From NCBI GenBank assembly GCA_037443205.1, contig JBBIOU010000007.1:44585-108584 (forward strand): 64,000 nucleotides of DNA. Direction: 5' to 3'. The position numbers and the translations under genes were made by a program. The notes beneath the pieces were generated by a model that searched no databases, was not told where the DNA came from, and saw only the letters and a list, made by a program, of their open reading frames with translations. Positions 17,053 through 25,400 of the stretch are shown here, in pieces. The stretch comes from JBBIOU01 sp037443205. Its GTDB lineage: Bacteria; Bacteroidota; Bacteroidia; Flavobacteriales_D; UBA2798. Within the stretch, counting starts at the first letter, position 1, and each line of letters begins with the position of its first letter.

Positions 17053-18039
17053 TTAATTTTTTGCATACGCACTAAAATCTTTGTGTTCTATTTTATTCAG
17101 TTCTTCGCTGCTAAGCGATTTAAAATAATTGTAAGTAATTTTTAGTCCTTCGGCACGACTGATTTTGGGTTGCCAGCCCAATATTTTTTTTGCCAGTGTA
17201 ATATCGGGTTGTCTTTGCTTGGGGTCATCTGCCGGCAAGGGTTTATATATTATTTTTTGGGTTGTGCCGGTAAGTTTAATAATTTCTTCGGCAAATTGTA
17301 AGATAGTTATTTCATCCGGGTTACCAAGATTAACCGGCTCAACATAATCGCTCATTAATAAACGGTAAATACCTTCTATCAAATCATCTACAAAACAAAA
17401 TGAGCGTGTTTGAGAGCCATCGCCAAATACGGTAAGGTCTTCGCCCCGCAAAGCCTGACCTATAAATGCGGGTAGTACCCTGCCGTCATTAAGCCGCATA
17501 CGTGGCCCGTAGGTATTAAAAATTCTAACTATTCTTGTTTCAACTCCATGATAGGTATGATATGCCATGGTGATGGCTTCCATAAAACGTTTTGCTTCGT
17601 CATATACTCCTCTGGGACCAATGGGGTTTACATTACCCCAGTAACTTTCTGTTTGGGGATGTACCAAAGGGTCGCCATATACTTCGGATGTTGAGGCAAC
17701 TAATATACGTGCTTTTTTAGCTTTGGCCAAGCCAAGTAAATTATGTGTGCCCAATGAACTTACCTTAAGTGTTTGTATGGGTATTTTTAAGTAATCAATA
17801 GGGCTTGCCGGAGACGCAAAGTGCAAAATATAGTCTAATTTTCCGGGAATGTGAACAAACCTGGAAACATCGTGATGATAAAATTCAAAATTTTCAAGCT
17901 TAAACAAGTGTTCAATATTTTTTAAATCTCCGGTTATCAGATTATCCATGCCTATTACATGAAAACCTTCCTGAATAAATCTGTCGCACAGGTGTGAACC
18001 CAGAAATCCGGCTGCACCTGTTATTAAAACACTTTTCAT
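17053..18039 (-). CDS. UDP-glucuronate decarboxylase (UDP-xylose synthase), SDR family
   Basis: Extended SDR enzyme of 328 residues converting UDP-glucuronate to UDP-xylose. Visible motifs are VLITGAAGFLGSHL (NAD binding), the UXS-type substrate loop LHFASPASPIDYLK, VASTSEVYGDP, the catalytic YDEAK (Tyr-x3-Lys), and RIFNTYGPRMRLNDGRVLPAF, which is diagnostic for UXS-type enzymes. It starts a two-gene minus-strand unit with hldD, divergent from the sugar transporter at 18099. The product is likely used for surface polysaccharide or LPS. Confidence 0.92.
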   Translation of the reverse strand: MKSVLITGAAGFLGSHLCDRFIQEGFHVIGMDNLITGDLKNIEHLFKLENFEFYHHDVSRFVHIPGKLDYILHFASPASPIDYLKIPIQTLKVSSLGTHNLLGLAKAKKARILVASTSEVYGDPLVHPQTESYWGNVNPIGPRGVYDEAKRFMEAITMAYHTYHGVETRIVRIFNTYGPRMRLNDGRVLPAFIGQALRGEDLTVFGDGSQTRSFCFVDDLIEGIYRLLMSDYVEPVNLGNPDEITILQFAEEIIKLTGTTQKIIYKPLPADDPKQRQPDITLAKKILGWQPKISRAEGLKITYNYFKSLSSEELNKIEHKDFSAYAKN

Positions 18040-18098
18040 TGAATTTTACATTAAATAATCGGCTAAATTTACAACATTATTATAAACCCGCGATAAGC

Positions 18099-19565
18099 AT
18101 GAACAATAATCATTCTATACATACGCTTCCGGTTATTATATCCGTGTTTTTTTTCTGGGGATTTGTGGCAGCCGGCAATGGAATATTAATACCGGTATAT
18201 AAAGAATATCTTAATCTGGAGCAATCGCAAACAATGCTTATAGATTTTGCATTTTATGTGGCTTATGCGGTTGGAACATTAATTTATCTGATGGTTTCAG
18301 AGTATTTAGGTTGCGATTTATTGAATAAAATTGGATATAAAAACGGCATAGCATTAGGCTTGTGTATTTCTGCATCGGGCACTTTGCTTTTTATACCTGC
18401 AGCCAATTACGAATCATTTTATATATTGATTAGCGGTTTGTTTATTGTAGGTTTAGGATTTTCGCTGCAACAAACTGCTGCCAATCCGCTTGTAATAAAT
18501 ATAGGTAATCCGCAAAAAGGTGCGCAGCGTTTAAGTTTAGCCGGAGGTGTAAATAATATTGGAACTATGGTTGGACCTATATTATTGACGCTTGCTTTGT
18601 TTGGCAGTGTAAATTCGGGCACAAGTAAATTGGATATACAAAGCATAAAAATTCCATATCTTATTCTTGGAGGGGCATTTTTTTTAGTGGCCTTGATATT
18701 TAAATATTCTTCGGTGCCGAATAATGTTTTACATCATTCGTCAAACGAAGAAAATACTCACAGCCATAGTACCGATGTACCGGATAATTTTAATACATAT
18801 GAATCAAGAAAAAAAATTACAAAATATCCTCAGTTAATTTTAGGTATGATTGCCATTTTTGTTTATGTGGGTGCTGAAGTTTCTACCGTGAGTAATTTAC
18901 CCGAATATATGAGGCAGGAATTGGGCATAGGCTCTGATGAAGTAGCTCCTTATGTTTCATTGTTTTGGGCAAGTTTAATGATTGGTCGCTGGGCATCGGC
19001 TGCAAGTAATTTTTCTGATGCAAGAAATATAAAATCATTATTAGGATTTATTTTTCCGTATTTAGCCTTTGCTTTATTTTTGTTGGTAAACTATTTATAC
19101 GGAACAAATGTTCAGCAATTTCTGATATATATACCGGTTATATTAATATTGGTATGTGCCGATTATTTTACCAAACATCATCCGGCTTTACAATTACTGG
19201 TTTTTTCACTCTTAGCTGTATTAGCGCTATTAATAGGTATGATATCAGGGGGATGGATAAGTGTTTATGCATTTATCAGTGTAGGCTTATTTTGCAGTAC
19301 TTTGTGGCCTTGTATCTTTACACTCGCTATTGCCGGTTTAGGTACTCACACTAATAAAGGTTCCGGGTTATTGATTATGATGATTATGGGCGGAGGCATT
19401 ATTAGTGTTTTCCAGGGATTTTTAGCCAAAGAAAATTTATTGGGCATACAACACAGTTATTGGTTAATTATTTGCTGCTTTGTTTACCTGGGCTGGTATG
19501 CGCTAAAAGCAAAATCAATTCTTAAAAATCAAGGTATCGTGTATGAAGCAGGTATTGGCCATTGA
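18099..19565 (+). CDS. Sugar MFS transporter, FucP family
   Basis: A 488-residue inner-membrane protein with about 12 hydrophobic segments, starting MNNNHSIHTLPVIISVFFFW. FucP-family hallmarks are the FFFWGFVAAGNGILIPVYK stretch in TM1, the segment SLQQTAANPLVINIG and NNIGTMVGPILLT. FucP-type carriers import monosaccharides such as fucose, glucose or galactose by proton symport; the substrate cannot be told here. The start at 18099 is chosen because upstream in-frame codons overlap the divergent gene. The 3' end overlaps by 23 bases the start of a ROK-family kinase, now a pseudogene, so this was a transporter-kinase pair. Confidence 0.9.
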   Translation: MNNNHSIHTLPVIISVFFFWGFVAAGNGILIPVYKEYLNLEQSQTMLIDFAFYVAYAVGTLIYLMVSEYLGCDLLNKIGYKNGIALGLCISASGTLLFIPAANYESFYILISGLFIVGLGFSLQQTAANPLVINIGNPQKGAQRLSLAGGVNNIGTMVGPILLTLALFGSVNSGTSKLDIQSIKIPYLILGGAFFLVALIFKYSSVPNNVLHHSSNEENTHSHSTDVPDNFNTYESRKKITKYPQLILGMIAIFVYVGAEVSTVSNLPEYMRQELGIGSDEVAPYVSLFWASLMIGRWASAASNFSDARNIKSLLGFIFPYLAFALFLLVNYLYGTNVQQFLIYIPVILILVCADYFTKHHPALQLLVFSLLAVLALLIGMISGGWISVYAFISVGLFCSTLWPCIFTLAIAGLGTHTNKGSGLLIMMIMGGGIISVFQGFLAKENLLGIQHSYWLIICCFVYLGWYALKAKSILKNQGIVYEAGIGH

Positions 19566-20180
19566 TATTGGCAGAACTAACAAGGTTTTTGCGCTGGTAA
19601 ATAAAGACAGAAAAATTACCTTTAAAAGAAGCTTAAATACCAAAGGTTTTAATACGGCAGAAGATTTATAAACCTATTGCTGTGCCACAGGTATGGTAAA
19701 CACATATAAACAAAAAAGCAAAATTGCTACAAGTAATATTACTGCAAAAATCATCTACGAAAAAGCTTTGGCAGGCAACCCGACAGCTTTAGAAACATTT
19801 AATTATACTGAGCAGATACTAAGCATTGCCATAGCCAGCAGTGTTGCGCATACAAACCCCGAAGCGATATTTATTTTTTGGGGTATAGCACAAGCAAGCG
19901 GGTGATTATTTATTAAAACCTCCTCATAAATACGTTAAAAATAACTTACTGAATATTTATAAAAATAAATTAAACCCGCATTACGCATTAGCATGCGTAA
20001 TGCTCGCCTGATGGCGGATAACCCAAATCCCACACGACACTCAACACACTCAATCCGCCTCTGGCGGAAAATTTGGATTTATTTCAAATTTCTAATGCTG
20101 AATTTGGGTTAAAAATATTGCCCTCTCAATTACCCGAAAATGATGCAGCCATATTAGGTGCTGCATCCTTGGTTACTTAA
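19543..20180 (+). pseudogene. ROK-family sugar kinase, broken by deletion, frameshift and MITE insertion
   Basis: The first 42 codons (MKQVLAIDIGRTNKVFALVN) are a ROK N-terminus with the phosphate-binding region (the usual DIGGTN reads DIGRTN) and end at a stop at 19669-19671. The same frame resumes at CATGMVNTYKQ and TSNITAKIIYEKALAGNPTA, a ROK C-terminal lobe, so the middle of the protein has been deleted. After IFIFWGIAQASG an extra base shifts the frame, and DYLLKPPHKYVKNNLLNIYK continues. The 134-bp element (19975-20108) then interrupts it. Beyond the element the tail resumes as LPENDAAILGAASLVT and stop, a typical ROK end. The gene cannot make an active kinase. Confidence 0.9.
19975..20108 (+). 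mobile_element. 134-bp MITE-like element, copy 2 (inside the ROK pseudogene)
   Basis: Runs from CCCGCATTACGCATTAG to GCTGAATTTGGG, flanked by TTAAA on both sides (19970-19974 and 20109-20113). Internal stems are ATTACGCA/TGCGTAAT (19980-20001), CGCC/GGCG (20005-20016), TCCGCC/GGCGGA (20054-20068), AAATTTG/CAAATTT (20069-20091) and a closing pair AACCCAAAT/ATTTGGGTT (20020-20110). Deleting the element plus one TTAAA rejoins the ROK reading frame (NIYKNK with LKILPSQLPEND), which is direct proof of insertion. Confidence 0.92.
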
Positions 20181-20658
20181 TCATTTTAGGTTTACCATAA
20201 ACAGGACCTTTATATTCTTCTTCTTCGTTCATGGCAAGATTAAGTAAATAAAACCCGTTAAAAAGTAAAATACTTATGTAACTGCCCATATCGTACTTGC
20301 CAAACGACTGGCAAATTTCTATGTAAATTAATGCTAAAAAAAATAACCACCCGATAAAAATTATTACACCTATTGCGATTGCCACATAGATATTAGGTAA
20401 AAAATAACAAGCAATGATAAGTAAAGGCGGAAGCATAACGTATATGCCATGTTTAGCCGGTCTGCCAACAATTTTAAGAAAAATAATTACATTCCAAACG
20501 GGTATCAGACAAGCATAACCGGGCAAATTACATTTAGTATAAAGCGCCCATTGAGCAACAACTGCAATAAAAGCAATGATTGAAATTGCTATGATAAACC
20601 AAATAGGTGGCTCAGCAAAAAAATCTTTCACCAGTTTAATTAACGTGCTTATTTCCAT
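20173..20658 (-). CDS. DUF5684-like small integral membrane protein
   Basis: A 161-residue protein with about four to five hydrophobic helices (for example IWFIIAISIIAFIAVVAQWA and YVAIAIGVIIFIGWLFFLAL). It has the segment TKCNLPGYACLIPVWNVIIF followed by LKIVGRPAKHG, characteristic of the DUF5684 family. Members often sit beside signal peptidase genes; here the neighbours are tonB upstream and a ROK pseudogene that converges and overlaps its last codons. The function is unknown. A terminator upstream separates it from tonB, so it probably has its own promoter. Confidence 0.7.
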   Translation of the reverse strand: MEISTLIKLVKDFFAEPPIWFIIAISIIAFIAVVAQWALYTKCNLPGYACLIPVWNVIIFLKIVGRPAKHGIYVMLPPLLIIACYFLPNIYVAIAIGVIIFIGWLFFLALIYIEICQSFGKYDMGSYISILLFNGFYLLNLAMNEEEEYKGPVYGKPKMIK

Positions 20659-20703
20659 GATATTGTTTTATAATCCATAGCAAGATAGTAAAATTTTGGT
20701 AAT

Positions 20704-20733
20704 AAAAAAACCCGCTAATTAATTTAGCGGGTT
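20704..20733 (-). terminator. Terminator after tonB
   Basis: Inverted repeat AACCCGCTAA (20709-20718) with TTAGCGGGTT (20724-20733), followed on the minus strand by a run of U (A run at 20704-20710). It lies 26 bases after the tonB stop. Confidence 0.85.
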
Positions 20734-20758
20734 ATAAGATTAGAACAAACAGTTTTTT

Positions 20759-21427
20759 TTATTGCAGTTTAAAATTAATGGGGAGCGTAAATCGTGCTTT
20801 CACCGGCTTACCCATATTTTTTGCGGGTTGCCATTTAGGCATCATTTTAACCACGCGCATAGCTTCTTCATCGCAGCCGCTGCCAATACCTCTTAACACT
20901 TTTACATCGCTGATGGAACCATCTTTACTCACTACAAAATTTACAAATACTTTTCCTTGTACATTACTTTCGCGAGCCATAGCCGGGTAAACCAGGTTTT
21001 TACCAATAAACTCGTACATTTTTTGCATACCTCCGGGAAACTCTGCTGATTCTTCAACCACGTCATAAATTTCTTCTACTTCAACTACAGGGGCTTTTAC
21101 TTCTACTATTTTAATGGGTTCATTGGTTTGCTCTACAATAGCCACCTGGTTTTCATTAATTTTTTTATCGTCTTCAACCACGTTAATTTCTGTAACAACA
21201 GGCACCGGTGGTGGCGGTGGTGGTGGTGTTTCGGGCTGGGGTATGTCTATAATAACCTCATCATCCAGTTTAGAATTATCCACCTCAGTTTGCGCCAGTT
21301 GCTTTTTTTCAAGCGCAGTGTATTCAAATGCCGTCAAGGTAACCGCAAGGGCTGTGGTTAAACCTAAAAACATTAACGACCCTCTTTTTTTGTTAATGTC
21401 GGCTTCGGGGTTTTTCTTTATTTCCAT
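20759..21427 (-). CDS. Energy transducer TonB
   Basis: A 222-residue inner-membrane protein with the TonB layout: a short cytoplasmic N-terminus, one membrane segment (about residues 17-36, SLMFLGLTTALAVTLTAF), a proline-rich periplasmic linker (PETPPPPPPPVPVV, about 66-79), and a C-terminal TonB domain (about 140-222). The last contains VYPAMARESNVQGKVFVNFV, VLRGIGSGCDEEAMRVVKMM and WQPAKNMGKPVKARFTLPI. It would carry energy from ExbBD to outer-membrane receptors, but no exbBD genes lie nearby. It is last in the ruvA-to-tonB run of minus-strand genes, separated from vanZ by 159 bases, and followed by a terminator. Confidence 0.93.
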   Translation of the reverse strand: MEIKKNPEADINKKRGSLMFLGLTTALAVTLTAFEYTALEKKQLAQTEVDNSKLDDEVIIDIPQPETPPPPPPPVPVVTEINVVEDDKKINENQVAIVEQTNEPIKIVEVKAPVVEVEEIYDVVEESAEFPGGMQKMYEFIGKNLVYPAMARESNVQGKVFVNFVVSKDGSISDVKVLRGIGSGCDEEAMRVVKMMPKWQPAKNMGKPVKARFTLPINFKLQ

Positions 21428-21586
21428 AATTTTAATCTTGTTGCTAAATTAGTAATTTCATTATTTATAAACAACTCAAAATGTGTATTTAGTTATTTAA
21501 CGGTTATTACACTTAAAAAGTATAAAGGTTCATAAAATTGTAATGCTTAAAAAAAGATATTTGATTTTTTAGGGATAAAACGATTG

Positions 21587-21970
21587 TTAATACAATTCGC
21601 TTCCATATACCCATCTAAACATCAATAATCCGATAAAGCAACCCGAAATATTGGCAATTATATCATTAACATCGGCTACGCGTGAGGTAAAAAATAGATA
21701 TTGCATAATTTCCAAAAAAATTCCATATAAGAGTGCTATAATAAAAGCTGTTTTTTTGGCGTGGTATCTAAGTTTTTGAAAAGTGTATTGTTTTTTAAAT
21801 CCGATGATTAGTAAAAATATAAAAACTGTAAAAATAAGAGTATGAGCCAGTTTATCTGCCGTAAATAATTGCCATAAGTTGAAATTAGGTATTTTATCAC
21901 CGGGCATAGCGCATAAAATAAGCATGAGCACAGCCCAAAGGATGGCGTAAAAATTATGTTTTAAAAACAT
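21587..21970 (-). CDS. VanZ family membrane protein
   Basis: A 127-residue protein with four hydrophobic segments. It has the VanZ-like signature: an N-terminal helix ending MLILCAMPGDKIP, a conserved DKLAHTLIF motif, and FLEIMQYLFFTSRVADVNDIIANISG in the C-terminal half (Glu and Asn-Asp pattern). Proteins of this family are linked to teicoplanin resistance in enterococci, but the Bacteroidota homologues have no proven role. Its start lies two bases after the gcvH stop, so it is translated from the same mRNA. Confidence 0.85.
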   Translation of the reverse strand: MFLKHNFYAILWAVLMLILCAMPGDKIPNFNLWQLFTADKLAHTLIFTVFIFLLIIGFKKQYTFQKLRYHAKKTAFIIALLYGIFLEIMQYLFFTSRVADVNDIIANISGCFIGLLMFRWVYGSELY

Positions 21971-21972
21971 AT

Positions 21973-22350
21973 TTATCCAACCAGTTCCTTGTATTGAGCA
22001 TCACTTAGCAGGCTATCGTATTCGGCAGGGTTGCTTAACTTTACTTTTATCATCCATCCCTGGCCATAAGGATCTTTATTTACTATTTCGGGGTTAGACT
22101 CTAATACAGGGTTAATTTCGATAACTTCGCCACTAACCGGCATATATAAATCGCTCACTGTTTTAACCGCCTCTACGGTTCCGAATACTGCTTCTTTAGC
22201 TAGTGTTTCGCCTTGGGTTTCAATTTCCACATACACTATGTCGCCAAGTTCGCGCTGAGCAAAGTCGGTTATACCTATGTAAGCTATTTCGCCTTCTGCC
22301 CTAATCCACTCATGGTCTTTAGTGTATTTTAAATTTGCAGGTATATTCAT
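21973..22350 (-). CDS. gcvH: Glycine cleavage system protein H
   Basis: Lipoyl carrier protein of 125 residues that shuttles the methylamine intermediate between the P, T and L proteins of glycine decarboxylase. It shows YTKDHEWIRAEG, the domain core GDIVYVEIE, and the lipoylation site FGTVEAVKTVSDLYMPVSGE (lysine in VEAVK). A longer reading frame exists upstream, but the start at 22350 (MNIPANLKYTKDHEW) gives the standard N-terminus. A TACTTTTG -7 match lies at 22366-22373 on the minus strand. The partner gcvT is at 39457-40557 and lipA, needed to lipoylate it, at 33872; gcvP is not in the window. Confidence 0.95.
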   Translation of the reverse strand: MNIPANLKYTKDHEWIRAEGEIAYIGITDFAQRELGDIVYVEIETQGETLAKEAVFGTVEAVKTVSDLYMPVSGEVIEINPVLESNPEIVNKDPYGQGWMIKVKLSNPAEYDSLLSDAQYKELVG

Positions 22351-22452
22351 AATTTTTATTTTGCCCAAAAGTATAAACTTTTGCAGCAAGTTATACATTC
22401 AAACCTGTATAATTTTTGAGTCTGCAATATAAAATTAAATTCGTTAATATAT

Positions 22453-25400
22453 TTATAAAGTAAACCTGATGGCTATACCTGTACTGGTATTTCCTGTAGG
22501 AAATGCCGTGGTTATTTTGGGTTTGGTTAGGGTCCTGTCGAAATAAAAACGCAAGGTAAGTTTTTCAGTTAGTCTGTAATCTGCCGAAGAGCGAATAGAG
22601 AATAATCTTTGGCCTGCGGTAGGTTGATTAATGTTTTCTACGATTTTGCGGGTTATGGTTACGTTGTCTCTGATGCTTAAATCAATCCTGCAGTTCAAAT
22701 CATTTTCGGGGTATTTGCCTCCTATTTTAAAAGGAAAACGCAGTTTATTAAATTTATATCCTGTGCCTATAACCAGTTCTTTTCCTCTTAATTCGGTAAC
22801 CTGATTATTAACCAAACTCAATGATAAGTTTCTGTCGCGTTTAATTTCTAATTTGGTAATTAACCCGCTAGTTTGGCCTTTGTTTTTTAGATTCCAGGTA
22901 ATATCTACGCTAAACGGTGTGGTTTGTTCGGTAAGGGCAATGGTATTAATTAAGCGATCGTTAATAAAGTTGTTGTTTTGGTCGCGGGCATCTAAATGAC
23001 CTTCATTATCTCTGGTTCCTAAAAGGTTGGTACTGTAATTTGCAATGGCCAGGTTACTGCGGTACGAATGGCTGATATTAAATGATTTGAACCATTTTTT
23101 AAAAAATACCCATTTTGCTTTACTCATGGGGTCGTATGTAATTCTCCAGTTAGGCATTGGAATTGCTTTAAAAGGATTGGTGTGTTTTTCTTTTACTGAA
23201 CTGCCTGTGTAAGCTGCAATAAAAGAACTGATAAGTACATCTTGTTGTGTTCCGCTGTAACCATCGTAATAACCATCGTTGTTTTGTCCGGCAGAGTTAG
23301 GGTTTGTCTGACCTAAAAGTACAGAGGCTTCTGTTCTGATATCTCTGAATTTTTCGAATACCGGTGAAACGTTTTCTTTGTTATCTCTGAAAAAAACAGT
23401 TTTCCAGGCTATAATACTCATACTCATCATACCGTTTAACTGTACGTTTTGATCTAAGTAGGCATTAATGGGTTGATTGTCTATTTCTTCAAAATACCTG
23501 AATAAAGACATTCTGTTTTCGGAAACATTTTTTTCGGCATTGAGTTCAACTCTAAGTCCGGTTAAGGGTTCTATTGAAGCTCTTGCCTGCAGATTGCTGG
23601 TATGATTTACAGTATATTGATTGTTGATATACTGGTTTTGAACAAGCCAGCCCTGATCTGCGGCATAATAGGCGTATTGGTCATATCCGTTCCAGCCGTT
23701 TTGATTGCCCCATAAATCATAATTTTGCCTGCCGCTGACAAATCCCCAACCCGGAGAGTTCCATTGATAATCCATCCCCAGCAAATTGTTTACCTGTCCA
23801 AATCCGGGGAGCATCATCCCATCGGTTGTACTATAGGTAAAAGAGGCTGTTTTAAGCATCATTATTACACGCGCGATGTTTTCGAGCGGGGTATAATGTG
23901 GCTGAGATTTATTATCCGGTTTTTTAGTTTTTGTTGTATCAGAAGAATTATTATTTTGTTTATTGGCAGAAGTATTAATTTTTGCCGGTGTTTTTGGGTT
24001 GGGTTTTGCACCTGTTTGTATTTTTTGATTCAGATTTTTGAAAAAAGGCACCTTATTATACAAGGTATTAAAATTAAGTTGTGCATTCCACGATACATTT
24101 CTGGAGTTTTGTATGGTATGACCGAGGGTGTCTTGCGCAAAGGGAGCACGCTGCCAATCGTAACTTACTGAGTAGCGAGTAGTTAGAGTTACCCAATCTA
24201 ACAAAGGTATTTTATTTATCGGCCAGGTAATATTTACATTGGCTGTATGCATATATTGCCTGTTTATGCCCCACTTGCGTATGCTGGCCATTACACTGTC
24301 TTTAAATAGCTGATACTCGTCTGCGTAGGCCTTATCTACTCTGCCGAAGGGTTCTCCAATCACTCCGTTGTTGGTAGCTGTAAAATCAAATTTTATGTTT
24401 TTGCTTATATCCCACTTTAAATCGTAGGCTCGTATCCAGGTAAAATTTTTGGTGTAGGTAGGAAATGTAAGCGCACCAAAATTATTTCTAATCAAATTTG
24501 CAGAGTAGGTTCGGTTTATGTCGCTTCTAACAGAAACTACTTTAGGCATCAGATAAAAGTTAATATCTTTAATAATATTCCACCATTTAGATTTCATCCA
24601 TTTAACTTTTTTAAATGGTTCTATGGCTTTAGGGTTATTATTAAAGGTGTAGTTTAATCCTACTCTGTATATTCTGTTTACATTGTATTCGGTATTTATA
24701 TCGCGGTGAAAAATTTCGCTGAACGAGTAAGTAGCCGAGAAATTTTCTATATCCCAAAAATGTGTTTTACCGGCTTTTTCACCTCTGTCTTTGCGAACAT
24801 TTGTAAGATTAAAACTTTTTCTACGGGTATAGTCAAGTACTTTTTGTTTGTATATTTTTTGTTCTTCGGGGCTCATGTTTTGCATTGATTCGAGCAAAAG
24901 TATATCGGGATTCAGGGGGTCGAATTGCGGACGTATGAAATTTTCTCCATAGCCAAAATAAACCGGAATTTTAAGGTTCCATTTTTCGGGGAAAAACTTA
25001 CCAAACTCAAGTGCTGTAGATCCGTCCCAGCCATAGATGTATTCTCTTTGCCTTTCGCTTACACGTTTCTCCATGCTGCCCCAGTAGGGAGTGCTGTAAT
25101 TTCCGGAGAGCGCAACATTACCGAAATCTGCAAGGTTTGCATTTACTCTTCCGATGGCTGCCCATCCGCCTTGTTGGTCAAAATCTGTAAGTCGCAGCTC
25201 GTTAATCCATACTTCCAGACATTTGGGTAATCCATCATCCGGTTTCCAGGGGTTAGTGCTGTTTTTATGTGGGTTTCTTACGCCTACCATAATTATTTTT
25301 AATCCTTGCAGGTTTGGGTTACCGATTACTTTCATCAATCTTTTCGGATTGTTAGGATCGGGTTCAACGTATAGCTGATTAAAAAACGCCAGACCTTGTG

